A stretch of 64,000 nucleotides of DNA from positions 734,195 to 798,194 of the forward strand of contig CACRSC010000004.1 of NCBI GenBank assembly GCA_902651635.1, written 5' to 3'. Position 1 is the first letter of the stretch. Each line of letters begins with the position of its first letter. The position numbers and the translations under genes were made by a program. Shown in pieces: positions 9,717 to 20,280 of the stretch. The notes beneath the pieces were generated by a model, which made no database searches, was not told the origin of the DNA, and saw nothing but the letters and a program-made list of their open reading frames with translations. The stretch is from Mastigamoeba balamuthi. Lineage: Eukaryota; Evosea; Mastigamoebida; Mastigamoebidae.

Positions 9717-11347
9717 CATTGGCCTGACCTTGCCCTTTGGTTTAAATTCAGCAAGATGATTGATGCTGATAACCTGAAGGCCAGGAACATGCTGGGCTGT
9801 AGGCACAATCATAAGAGTGAAGGCTGATACTCTGGTGTTCTTGGTGGCAGGTGCAGGAGCAGGCACAGGGGATCAGAAGTTGATGGAAACCAAACCCAGC
9901 AGAGTGTGATGAGGCACTTATCATCAGTGTTGACAACTGTTCCATGCCTCCAGATGCTCAGACTTGACAAGATCAACAAGCAGATACGGGGCAAGAGCTC
10001 CAAAATCACGGCTTTCCTGCCCATTCCATTGGCAAATGCTCTTCAGTGATGATAGTTTGCAGTCATAAAGCAACTTGTTTATAGCAGTGATGCAATCCTC
10101 CACACGGTCTCTCTGCATCTTAGTCATGTGTTAATGCAGCAGTTGCTGCAGAAGAACCTTAAAGTAGAACAAACACAGATGAAGAGGATCAGATGGAATA
10201 ATAGTGAACAGGTCATCTACAGCAGGTTATCAAAACAATGGATTCCACAGTGCAGATGGGTGTAAGATATCTTTTACAAGTTCACTATGTTGCTCGTGCT
10301 TAGTTTTTAGTGCTCTAGTATGCATTATTGCCTCTTGTGCCTGCTGATAATTGCATTTCTCACCAACCTCGCCCTTCCCAAACTGGCTCAGAGAGGCAGT
10401 GCAACACAGACAACAGTGATCACATAACCCACTGGATGGATTTACCAAAGCCAGTCTCCAATGCTCTTGTGAGTCAACCATTAGAATGACATACACCCAG
10501 ACCATGGCATCATGAGCTGAGCTCCAGATCTCCACCCCATCAGCCAGTGCCTCTGCCTCTGAAAGAAGCTGATACAGAATGTCATACAGGCTTTCGGATG
10601 TTTCATACATCTTCAGATCACACTCAGCAAGAAGAAGGCACATGGGCTGTAGATTTCAAACAGTCTTTTTTGATCAAGCAAATCAAAGAACAAAGAACGC
10701 CCTGACTTCTTGGATGTCCAGGTATGCTTGTCTGTGAAGAGAGTATAACTTAGTGCATAGAACTCGCCTGAATGTCCCTTCTCCTTGTGCTTTGCCTCAA
10801 CCTTGTGCTTTCACTCTAGATATGCTGGTCTCTCAAAGTACTCCTTCACGACCTCCCTCTGCTTGTCATGGACCCCATCACCTTCACCAGTTAGAGCAGC
10901 ATCCTCCAGGGCAGGAAACGAGAATATCACTCGTAGATAGCCAATCATACTGCGAATGTACTCTACTTCATCTGCCCAGCCCATGATAGCTGACCAGGTC
11001 TGTTCTAGTGGAATGTGCTTGAGAGAGGCACCCTGCTCTCCTGGAATAACCCATTCTGACCAGATAGTGTCTACTAGTGCTGCATTCAGTGCGAACTTAA
11101 GCTTCTGAAACAGTAGTCAGATCAGTCTGACGCCATCTGAAATGAAGTTCGGTGAAGGGAGCTCTAGTGGCAACTTTGCAGCAGTGAGGGCTTGTTGTAG
11201 CACATCTGGGATGACACGTTGTGCTTCTTCCTGGTATAAAGCCATATGAGGGCATGAACAACAGCCAAAATATGACAAACCTCAAGAGGTGTTTGGGACT
11301 GTGGCATGTCCATTGCTACATCTACTGTACAGTGTTGGTCAAGGTCT
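9717..11347 (-). repeat. Repeat copy A (about 1.6 kb), transposon-like
   Basis: A direct-repeat partner of 12,387-13,988, nearly identical along its length. On the minus strand it encodes open stretches matching those of copy B, for example CDHCCLCC and AECDLKMYETSESLYDILYQ. Copy A contains 27 bp near 10,451-10,478 that copy B lacks. Both ends stop abruptly against unrelated sequence, so this copy looks truncated. The encoded protein family was not recognised; element class undetermined. Confidence 0.75.
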
Positions 11348-12115
11348 GATGAGCAGGAATTCCCATCAAAAGGGTCAAAATCATNTAAATTATCACTAAA
11401 TATAGTGCCAACCAAGATAAGCAAGCACTATAATTACTTATACTACAAGTAGCAATGTAAATATCAATAAGCTGGAGCTCTAAGCCACTTCTCCTCTGAC
11501 TCAAAAATTTCTGGAAGTTTCTGCATGCCTATCACAGCCTTCTCCAATCATGACTTGATGGCCATTATCCTGTCCTCTGTCTTGCTTACATTCAGACTGA
11601 ATTTGACATCACCTGTGCAACTTTTCTTCAGCATTGTATGATCTGAGCTCTGTGAACACAAAACTCTCTATCCCACAACAGGTTGTTCTGAGTTAGGCCC
11701 TCCCAAGCAATAAAAAACTGAATTTAGTTATATTAATTGTACAAGTACCAGTATGTACATCCCACATACACATTGTAGAGTTAACTTGAAGGGGCCCAAG
11801 GGGTTTTGTGTTTCCCTTCTGAAATGAAATGCCAAACAAAGACTTTTTCAAACATCTTCAAAAAGTCTATTTAGGGCCATTTTTGGAGGCAGTGTGGAAT
11901 TGGGCTTTTCTGAGGGAGAAAAAGCACTGAGGGAGGAAAAGACCACCGGCATATCTATGCCAATACATGCACAAATGCATTGCACTTACCCATGATTTCA
12001 GGGCAGTGCATCATAAGGGGCATAAGTAGTTTTTTATCAAATGGAAAACCACCTCCTGGTAACCCCACCTAAAAAGATATGTGAAAACAAACACAGTGTA
12101 GGTGCTGTCAGTGCA
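11348..12115. other. AT-rich spacer between repeat copies
   Basis: Low-GC sequence lying between copy A and the coding-like part of copy B. It contains one undetermined base near 11,385, short purine-rich runs and no open frame with recognisable features. I see no gene, RNA or terminal repeat in it. Confidence 0.6.
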
Positions 12116-14195
12116 CTACAGCCTCAGGAAGTCCTTCTTGTAGACAACCCTGTTGGGGGTCTTCAGGTTGAACAGATGAGTGATTTTAACTTCAAGGCAG
12201 ATGTGCTCGATGATGTGCTGCAGTGTGAGAGGGTGACTGGTGAAAAGTCCATCATTCAGCTCAATTGCTGGATGCACAGCAGTGACAGGCTGGCTCAGAA
12301 TGATGAAGAGTACCTCGACCTCGAAGTTCATGTAGATTGGATCAAGGTCATATATAATGCCATCCATGAGCTGCTCAGTCATCTCCATTGGCCTGACCTT
12401 GCTCTTTGGTTCAAATTCAGCAAGATGATTGATGCTGATAACCTGAAGGCCAGGAACATGCTGGGCTGTAGGCACAATCATAAGAGTGAAGGCTGATACT
12501 CTGGTGTTCTTGGTGGCAGGAGCAGGAGCAGGCACAGGGGATCAGAAGTTGATGGAAACCAAACCCAGCAGAGTGTGATAAGGCACTTATCATCAGTGTT
12601 GACAACTGTTCCATGCCTTCAGATGCTCAGACTTGACAAGGTCAACAAGCAGATACGGGGCAAGAGCTCCAAAATCACGGCTTTCCTGCCCATTCCATTG
12701 GCAAATGCTCTTCAGTGATGATAGTTTGCAGTCATAAAGCAACTTGTTTATAGCAGTGATGCAATCCTCCACACGGTCTCTCTGTATCTTAGTCATGTGT
12801 TCATGCAGCAGTTGCTGCAGAAGAACCTTGAAGTAGAACAAACATAGATGAAGAGGATCAGATGGGATAATAGTGAACAGGTCATCCACAGCAGGTCATC
12901 AAAACAATGGATTCCACAGTGCAGATGGGTGTAAGATATCTTTCACAAGTTCACTATGTTGCTCGAGCTTAGTTTTTAGTGCTCTAGTATGCATTATTGC
13001 CTCTTGTGCCTGCTGATAATTGCATTTCTCACTAACCTGGTCCTTCCCAAACTGGCTCAGAGAGGCAGTGCAACACAGACAACAGTGATCACATAACCCA
13101 CTGGATGGATTTACCAAAGCCATTAGCATGACATACACCCAGACCATGGCACCATAAGCTGAGCTCCAGATCTCCACCCCATCAGCCAGTGCCTCTGCCT
13201 CTGAAAGAAGCTGATACAGAATGTCATACAGGCTTTCAGATGTTTCATACATATCCAGATCACACTCAGCAAGAAGAAGGCACATGGGCTGTAGATTTCA
13301 AACAGTCTTTTTTGATCAAGCAAATCAAAGAACAAAGAACGCCCTGACTTCTTGGATGTCCAGGTATGCTTGTCTGTGAAGAGAGTATAACTTAGTGCAT
13401 ATAACTCGCCTGAATGTCCCTTCTCCTTGTGCTTTGCCTTAACCTTGTGCTTCCACTCTAGATATGCTGGACTCTCAAAGTACTCCTTCACGACCTCCCT
13501 TTGCTTGTCATGGACCCCATCACCTTCACCAGTTAGAGCAGCATCCTCCAGGGCAGGAAACGAGAATATCACTCGTAGATAGCCAATCATACTGCGAATG
13601 TACTCTGCTTCATCTGCCCAGCCCATGATAGCTGACCAGGTCTGTTCTAGTGGAATGAGCTTGAGAGAGGCGCCCTGCTCTCCTGGGATAACCCATTCTG
13701 ACCAGATAGTGTCTACTAGTGCTGCATTCAGTGTGAACTTAAGCTTCTGAAACAGTAGTCAGATCAGTCTGACACCATCTGCAATGAAGTTCGGTGAAGG
13801 GAGCTCTAGTGGCAACTTTGCAGCAGTGAGGGCTCATTGTAGCACATCTGGGATGACATGTTGTGCTTCTTCCTGGTATAAGGCCATATGAGGGCATGAA
13901 CAACAGTCAAAATATGACAAACCTCAAGAGGTGTTTGGGACTGTGGCATGTCCATTGCTACATCTACTGTACAGTGTTGGTCAAGGTCCTGGATTGCTAT
14001 GGGCCCGTGCTTTGCTGGAACAGTGTCACAATGCATGGAAATGTGCACTGCAGTACCATCTGCAATAACACAGGCCCCCCCATCGTCCTTGATGACACTA
14101 GCATCAGTATCATCCATGGAAGCAAGTGCTTCAGTGCCGTTTATGACAACATGACCTGTGCCAATAAAATCTGGGTAGAAATGAGAGAGAATCAC
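12116..14195 (-). mobile_element. Longer copy B of the unidentified transposon-like element
   Basis: Minus-strand coding-like region that includes repeat copy B and extends past it on both sides. Pieces visible, 5' to 3' on the minus strand: a segment with GTGHVVINGTEALASMDD and DVAMDMPQSQTPLEVCH; a charged segment with REVVKEYFESPAYLEWK and TDKHTWTSKKSGR; a Cys-rich segment CDHCCLCCTASLSQFGK; a segment with DRVEDCITAINKLLYDC; and a C-terminal part with VPTAQHVPGLQVISINHL. The order suggests a single large protein of an old element that is now degraded. I do not recognise the family and did not find terminal repeats. Old and inactive by appearance. Confidence 0.5.
12387..13988 (-). repeat. 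Repeat copy B (about 1.6 kb), partner of 9,717-11,347
   Basis: Direct repeat of copy A, starting at the shared GGCCTGACCTTGC block and ending after CAGTGTTGGTCAAGGTC. The two differ by scattered substitutions and by a 27-bp stretch present only in copy A. Several of the differences are CpG versus TpG/CpA, such as 11,131-11,132 against 13,773-13,774 and 11,217-11,218 against its partner near 13,857. Confidence 0.8.
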
Positions 14196-15609
14196 ATGAA
14201 TAATTCACAGTGACACACAGAAACGAGCCAGAGCTGAAACAGACACCAAGCCAGTGAGCCATATGATAGAACCAATGAATGGGAATGGCTGCTCCGTGGC
14301 CAGTGTTATTCTGTCAGTACTGTGGCTCCATCATGTGTTTCTTCACATGTTCAGCAGATATTTTTCGTTGGATAGCAATATCTTTTAATCGAAAATCGTC
14401 GTTTCCCTTTCCGCTGCCAGTGAGGGAAGCTTAATATCTTTTAGGACAGAAACCTAACCCCTCCTTTCAGTGGGTAATCCTCTGAAACAGTATGCACACA
14501 AGAGCTGCAAGGCACCAGGAGTCCGAGCACTGATGTGGCTCGTGGTGTTTCTGCCTCTTAAGCCCATGTGGGAAGACACCAACTCTCAGGAGGTCCCCCT
14601 TTGCAACGTTGAAAAGAGTGTGTACATTCTCTGATCATTTGTTCTAAGAGTCTTGAACAGCTGGACAGCTCAGTGATGAGAGCTTTGAAAGATATGTGGA
14701 GTACTGCATGCAGAAAGCACAGATGGAAGCTGAGAGTCAATCTGACTTGGAGGCACATCGTCATGACATGTGCATTCAGTCACGTCATATGACTGCTTCA
14801 CCAGTAGATAGGCCTTCGAAGCATCCTCGTGTTGCTGCTGCTGCTACTGCTACTGCTACTGCTAAGTCACAATTCAGTCTTGATGATTCTCCACTGCAGC
14901 CCCCCCCGCTTCTCCTGCTTCTTCAACTTCAGATTCCCAGGACTGTGCTCCAGCAGAATCAGAGAAGGTAAAATTCCATTATAAATTGCATCTAATTACA
15001 ATTGTAGACAGTATCAGAGACACAGAGAGGCAGAATTGTGAAGAATCCAAAGAGGTACTCAGATTCACACTATCACTGATGGTGATCAAGTACCTGGAGC
15101 TGGTCTTTACAGCAGAGCAATTGTGCACCTCACCTTTGCTCTTTAAAGATGCTGACACCCTTTCATTCTTTTACATCCTCTTGCATCACACAACACATCA
15201 ATAAACCAAATTTCTTCTATTGGTATTGGCTATCTGTATGTCATTGGCAATGTATCTGCTATCACTGTACTGTGTGGTCTTTTTGTGCACAACACTGATT
15301 TCTGTCACATCCTGTGAACTGCAACTGCAATGTGTGATATCATATACTACTTGTACAACATTGTGTGTGCTTCTGCACACTTCCACTGAATTATGCAATA
15401 ATCTAAGTAATTGCTGCTGAATTCTGTCATGAAAGTGCCTCAACATGCTGTGATTGTGACATACTGTGTATTACTACAAAATTCTGCAATATCATATGAA
15501 ACAGCTCTGCATTGTACAAATGTATATGCACTCTCACTGTGTAGTGCTGCAAAATTCCACAGGTTGGTTGCACTTATGTTGCATTCCGCAACATTCCTGT
15601 GCATTGATT
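14196..15609. other. Low-GC stretch, no gene recognised
   Basis: About 1.4 kb of AT-rich sequence. A short open frame (14,696-14,971, plus) is rich in Gln, Ala and Thr partly because of a CTG/CTA microsatellite at 14,831-14,863. From about 15,220 to 15,600 there are loosely repeated motifs around ACTGTGT and AAAATTCTGCAA, suggesting a decayed tandem array. No conserved protein, tRNA or rRNA was seen. Confidence 0.5.
14831..14863. repeat. CTG/CTA trinucleotide microsatellite
   Basis: About ten trinucleotide units in which CTG and CTA alternate. It lies in the low-GC island and in the plus frame would encode an Ala/Thr run. Confidence 0.85.
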
Positions 15610-16252
15610 GCTTTGCGAAGGGAAAGGGGCTCGTGGGTGACGAGTCATTACTCACGGGCAGGCCGCACACGTGCCCAACGCTGCACCTGCTGTGGGGATC
15701 TCCGAGACGACGCCGCTCGTGGAGTGCAGCAACGTTGCGCACGCGGGGTCTGTCGTCGTGTGGGGCCACAGTTCCGCTGTGGTCTTTGTGACAGGCCCTA
15801 GCACGACTGCCGGTGCTGCGCCAGCCTCGGGCCTCGAAGGAGCGCAAGATGCTGCAGGGCACGCTGGGCAGGTCATGTGCGGCGTCATGGGCATCGCCAG
15901 CGTTGTGGCAGCGGCAGTGCGGCTGGTGGCAGGGACGGCCTCATGGCGAGACGATTCCCAAGGAGCTGCCCCTGCTTGTCTTCGGCGTGCTCGCTGTCGG
16001 CGCCACGAAGCTCGGAGCGCGCGGTGTTCTGGCGCGTGGGCTCAGGGCCTCGTGACACTGCCGCTCGTCGACACGTGCCCAGCTGTGTGTCGTCAGTGTC
16101 ATGCTGCCGCCGTGCGACGAGCTGCCGGCCACCGAGACTGCCGGGACCCCCGCGGGTCTGCTCGTCGTGTGGTCCGCGCTGCGTGACGTTGCGAGGGGCC
16201 CGGGGGTCGCGGATGTGGTCGACAGCGCGGTCCGCGAGTTTCTGGACACTTG
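15610..16252 (+). other. Stranded GC-rich segment, possible broken host gene
   Basis: Roughly 640 bp whose GC content resembles host genes, embedded in the low-GC island. On the plus strand three coding-like pieces lie in different frames: one around 15,700-15,850 with GSVVVWGHSSAVVFVTGPST, one around 15,960-16,050 with PKELPLLVFGVLAVGATKLG, and one around 16,100-16,245 with GLLVVWSALRDVARGPG. They could be exons of one small membrane-protein gene, since two pieces are hydrophobic. The last piece runs directly into the terminal repeat of the pogo-like transposon at 16,253, so the gene may have been interrupted by that insertion. No family recognised. Confidence 0.35.
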
Positions 16253-16295
16253 GAGTGCCCGGAAAAATCCGCACCACCGGAAATATCCGCACCAC
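16253..16295 (+). repeat. Left terminal inverted repeat of pogo-like element
   Basis: 43 bp starting GAGTGCCCGGAAAAATCC and ending CCGCACCAC. It contains two direct copies of an 18-bp unit (CCGGAAA, A or T, ATCCGCACCA). All three CpG sites that differ from the right repeat are intact here (16,270-71, 16,278-79, 16,288-89). Confidence 0.92.
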
Positions 16296-16310
16296 TCCGA
16301 AAAACTCAAT

Positions 16311-17624
16311 ATGAATCCACAGGCAGTGAAAGCTCGCAAGGAACTTCTCGGATCTGAGGGCCGCGCAATAGAAAACGACGAGGAGATCTCTTCCTCATCC
16401 ATCAGGGGTTTAGTGTGCAGAGTGCCACAGCAGCAGCAGGGGTGTCCCGATACAGTTTTATTCGGGCACAAAAGATGAAGGCCAAGGGACGTGTGCCGCA
16501 CTCTGTGGGCCGAATGCCACACATGACTGGGGAGGAGTCTGAGTGCCTCATCAACTGGATGGTCCTGTTCTTCAGCACAGAGGGGGAGGACCCAGAGTTA
16601 GCCGACGTCGTGAACGAGGTATTAATCACAGTTCATAAATAGAATTGTTCTTTTGTACAAAAGTCTAAATATACCTTGTGATACATAGGCTGTAAGGATT
16701 GTTGAGGAACGTCGCCAAGCAGATCCAGCTGCTGAAATTCCAGACCTTACATCTGATTGGGCACGAAAATTTGTGAAAAGACTTAAGAACTTCAAAATGC
16801 TATGACCTCGTCTAATCGAAGATGTATGTCATCTGTATAAATGGGATTTGGAATTAGTCGGCTAATAAAATTAAATGATACAGGAGAGAAAACTCTCATA
16901 TGCAGATCTATCTGAGTGGTTTAGTGGAGCAACAAAGGTACTGTGGGAAATGAAACCTGAAGCCTGGCAGCTCTGGGAAATGGACGAGGCCTATATAGCA
17001 CCATCAAGCATGAAGAGCAAAGTTGTTGTGTATAATGGCAACTCAGTTCGCAAGCACAGTGTCCGTCATGTTCCCAACTATGGAGAGCATGTGACTCTGA
17101 TAGCAACTGTATGTGCAGATGGAACACATCTGATTCCCGGATTGATATTTCCTCTTGCGAACCTTCCTCCATCGGCATACTCATTCCTGGAATTCTTCAC
17201 ATTTGACGGTTCAAAAAAGGGATGGATGAACAAGAAGATCTTTGCTTGTTGGGTAAGGAATGTGGTAATTCCCGAGGCAGAGAGAAGGTGCACCATCATG
17301 CAAAGACCAAATGCTCCCATCATGATTTTCATGGACAGTCACTCGTCACACAACAATCCCGAGGCTCTCACTGATCTGTGGAGTCACAATGTCCATGTAT
17401 ACACATTTCCTGCACATTCTACACATATTCTGCAGCCACTGGACATCAGTGTCTTTGGAGCATTCAAATCATACCTGATAAGGGAACTACGCCTTGGAGG
17501 GACCACAACACAGGATGAACGGTGTGAATGCATGCTGGCTGCGGTAAAGAAGGCATGGTATTTTACCTGTTTCGAGAACACTGTGAGAGCAGGATGGACA
17601 CGCTCTGGGCTGTGGCCTCTATGA
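16311..17624 (+). pseudogene. Pogo/Tigger-like (DDE_1) transposase, damaged
   Basis: N-terminal DNA-binding part (MNPQAVKARKELL onward, then GVSRYSFIRAQ) followed by a DDE_1 catalytic domain. Catalytic acids visible: Asp in WEMDEAYIA, Asp in IFMDSHSSHN and Asp in LQPLDISVFGAF, matching the pogo family DDD triad. Blocks HVPNYGEHVTLIATVCADGT and GWMNKKIFACW are typical of the family. Introns are inferred by comparison with the neighbouring element: one after ADVVNE (about 16,619-16,690) and one at about 16,825-16,882. Defects: the HTH part changes frame around 16,380-16,400, and a TGA interrupts the segment before PRLIED near 16,804. The catalytic domain itself (16,875-17,624) is uninterrupted, so damage is light. 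Confidence 0.8.
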
Positions 17625-17906
17625 CCCAAGGCAGTACTGAATGGCAGTGACTACATCATTCAGGGAGATGTTCCCCACAAGCGCACATCAGCTCGCCATG
17701 GCGTTCATATCGCAGGATGCCTTCTCACGTCAGATGCTATACTCGCAGAGCTGCGTGCAGCTGCATCAGAAACAGACACACTCAGTGCAGACCAACACCC
17801 ACCTCCGGCACCACTTCAGGAAGTCCCTTGCGATCTGCGTGAGGCAGCTATGCTGGCCGGTTGCACTCGTGCACTTCTTCCACATCCCTAAAACAAAGAG
17901 TGTCAT

Positions 17907-17949
17907 GTGGTGCAGATATTTCCAGTGGTGCAGATTTTTCCGGGCACTC
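17907..17949 (-). repeat. Right terminal inverted repeat of pogo-like element
   Basis: Reverse complement of the left repeat with three differences in 43 bp. All three are C-to-T transitions at CpG when read in the left-repeat orientation. Confidence 0.92.
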
Positions 17950-17971
17950 TACATGAGACTGCAGACAAATA

Positions 17972-19265
17972 GAGCACCCAGAAAAATCCGTGCCACCCGA
18001 AAAATCCGCGCCACTTTGAAAACAATGGCAAATTCCAAGAGGAACGAAGCCCGCCTGCTGCTGGCAACCCAGGAGGGTTGCGATCAGGGAAGTGCAGAGG
18101 CAAAGGCAAGGTGGCTTATTAGCCATGGTTTCAGCACACGCTGTGCATGTGCCTCCATAGGAGTATCAAGAAGGTCTCTGGAGAGGACCAATGCTGCTAC
18201 AGCAGCAAAATGAGAGCCTCACGAACTAGGTTGTCTCTGCCAACTGAGAGAGGACGAGAAGGAGCTGCTGTTAAGGTGGCTCCGTGACTTCTTCCTCAAC
18301 GAGGGGAAGGATTCCGAGATTGCAGATGTTGTTAAGGAGGTACTATTTTTGAAAAATAATAAACCCAATTCTTACTATCACAACTTAATATCCAATTAGG
18401 CAAGACGAATTATCAATAATAGAATTCAGGTCGATCCAAGTGATATGATTCCGGTTCTTACTTCGGACTGGGCGGTCAAGATGCTTCAGAGATATCAAGA
18501 GATTCGTTTGGCCCATCCTCGCCTGATTGAGGAGGTTCGTAAAATGACGTCAATATTATTTTCCAACTTTCTATATATTTGTATACATATATTGATTTTG
18601 ACATACTTTTAGGAACGCAAGGCATCAAGAGAGGAGCTTGCTCTCTGGTTTGGCCTATATCAACAGATTCAATCAGAACTTCGTCTAGCTGACTGGCAAC
18701 TCTTCAATCTTGATGAGATATTTTTGTCACCAGGCACTGATAAGAACAAGGTCGTTATTTATGATGCTGATTGTGTCGGGCATCATGGGATACAGCATGT
18801 TCCAAATTGGACAGAGCATGTGACTCTTATACTATGCATTGGTGCTGATGGAACACATCTTCAGCCTGGCTTGATCTTTCCTCTGATTAATTTGCCTGGA
18901 GGTGCTGTTAATTACGTGGGCTACTATAACTTCGCAGGGTCATCCAAGGGATGGATAAACAGGAAGATTTTTTCTGAGTGAATGGAAAAAATCTTCGTTC
19001 CCGAGATTCACCAGCGCAGGGAGCAGCACGGTCAGCCTCATGCCCCAGTGGTTCTCCTTCTGGATAGCCACTCATCACGTGCTAATGCGGATCTGCTTGA
19101 GGAGCTGATGAGGGACAACATCTATGTTATGACATTTTCCTCACACTGCACACACATACTGCAGCCTCTTAATCTCTGTGTATTTGCTGTATTCAAGTAC
19201 CATCTCACTCAGGAGATCTTCTTTACAGGCACGATGACACTCAATGATAAACGTGAACGACTCAT
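17972..19265 (+). mobile_element. Second pogo/Tigger-like element, 3'-truncated
   Basis: Begins with a 43-bp repeat at 17,972-18,014 that has the same doubled-unit design as the first element but diverged sequence (starts GAGCACCCAGAAAAATCC). TA precedes it directly (17,970-17,971). No matching inverted repeat was found downstream, and similarity to the transposase ends near 19,265, where unrelated repeated sequence begins. It belongs to a sister family of the first element rather than being a copy of it. Confidence 0.8.
18025..19265 (+). pseudogene. Pogo/Tigger-like transposase, inactive
   Basis: Starts MANSKRNEARLLL, with a HTH region (GVSRRSLER) that ends in an in-frame TGA near 18,211. 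Introns parallel those of the first element (about 18,339-18,399 and 18,536-18,612). The catalytic part shows Asp in FNLDEIFLS and Asp in LLLDSHSSRAN, but the third acid is replaced by Asn in LQPLNLCVFAVF. A TGA at 18,979-18,981 splits the domain. With a lost catalytic residue, stops and a missing 3' end, it cannot encode an active enzyme. Confidence 0.8.
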
Positions 19266-19282
19266 CCTAATTCTCACCCCAA

Positions 19283-20280
19283 CGTCACCACCACCAGATA
19301 TCACAACAGAGCTCTCTTTCCCTTCATTCAGTCACATCGTCACAATAGCTATTGTGGTTTAATTTTAAGCCTCAAGCCGCGTGTGCCAGTAGCTATCGCC
19401 CCTGAACCCCAGTGGACCTGCCTAGGCTGTGGTGCCTCATTAGGCCAGTCTCAACCAACGTTCTAGGGGTCACAAACGTTATTTCCATCGTCAGGAAACC
19501 TACGTCAGAAAAACCTACACACATGCACCAGTCTACGTTTGGGCTACTCATTTCTCAGACGTTCCTGTCTAGTTCTACACCCCTTCTGAGCTCCAAGCAT
19601 CGAACCTGCATGGAGATCAGCATTAGAGGCATCGTTAGAACTCATTAGCCCATCCGTGTTTTTTGATTCATACAAATTTCGTGTGTGCAGGTACGTTTAA
19701 GCCACTCTCGTTTCTCTGAGGTTCCTACCGAGTTCTACACCTCTTCTGAGCTTCAAGCATCGAGCCTGCATGGAGATCGGTGTTAGAGGTGTCATTAGAG
19801 CCTGCTAGTCCATGTTTCTCGGTTCGAGAAGAATTGCTCATGCCTTTTCCAGAAAGACAGCATGAAATAGCATCGGAATCTCTTGTATACCATTGTCTAA
19901 TGGTGACGACAACTGACCTTGACAAGTTCTTGAAGCAGCCAGGAGTGTACACTTCACTCCTTCTCATGAACACGATGTTTGAGGAGACCTGGCACTGGAC
20001 CCATACCGTTCAGGATTTGGCAATCATGGGCTTTGCAAAACTCAATCTGGACACGTTCAATGTGATGAATCTCATCCCAATCAGCATCCAGCAGGTGCTC
20101 ATCTAGAAAGCCAAGGCGGCCAAGTGCAAAAGGACAGGAAAGCCTACATAGTGGAGCATGCATAGCACTGCGTAGTGGAACTGGATCCGCTACAGCATGT
20201 AAACATGCTCAATGTGACATCACCACCACCAGATATCACAACAGAGCTCTCTTTCCCTTCATTCAGTCACATTCTCACAC
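19283..20280. repeat. Segment flanked by about 63-bp direct repeats
   Basis: A block with ACCACCACCAGATATCACA and CTCTCTTTCCCTTCATTCAG occurs at 19,283-19,345 and again at 20,216-20,280 with very few differences. The enclosed 0.87 kb contains a tandem duplication and an open stretch at about 19,830-20,106. This could be an insertion with short flanking repeats, or a recombination product. Nature undetermined. Confidence 0.7.
19532..19830 (+). repeat. Tandem duplication, unit about 158 bp
   Basis: Two adjacent diverged copies (about 19,532-19,672 and 19,690-19,830) share AGTTCTACACC, CTTCTGAGC and CCTGCATGGAGATC in the same order and spacing. Divergence is roughly 15 percent by eye, so the duplication is not recent. 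Confidence 0.7.

Larger units (their letters stand above)
16253..17949 (+). mobile_element. Pogo/Tigger-like DNA transposon with terminal inverted repeats
   Basis: Tc1/mariner-superfamily element of about 1.7 kb bounded by 43-bp terminal inverted repeats (16,253-16,295 and 17,907-17,949) that differ at only three positions. Each repeat is itself a doubled 18-bp unit beginning CCGGAAA. TA follows the 3' end directly (17,950-17,951) while the 5' flank is TG, so the expected TA target duplication is imperfect. It carries one transposase gene with two introns. A related element starts 22 bp downstream. Confidence 0.88.

Noticed and set aside
19283-20280. Retroelement with terminal repeats
   Set aside because: The flanking repeats are only about 63 bp and no reverse transcriptase, integrase or capsid-like motif is visible between them.
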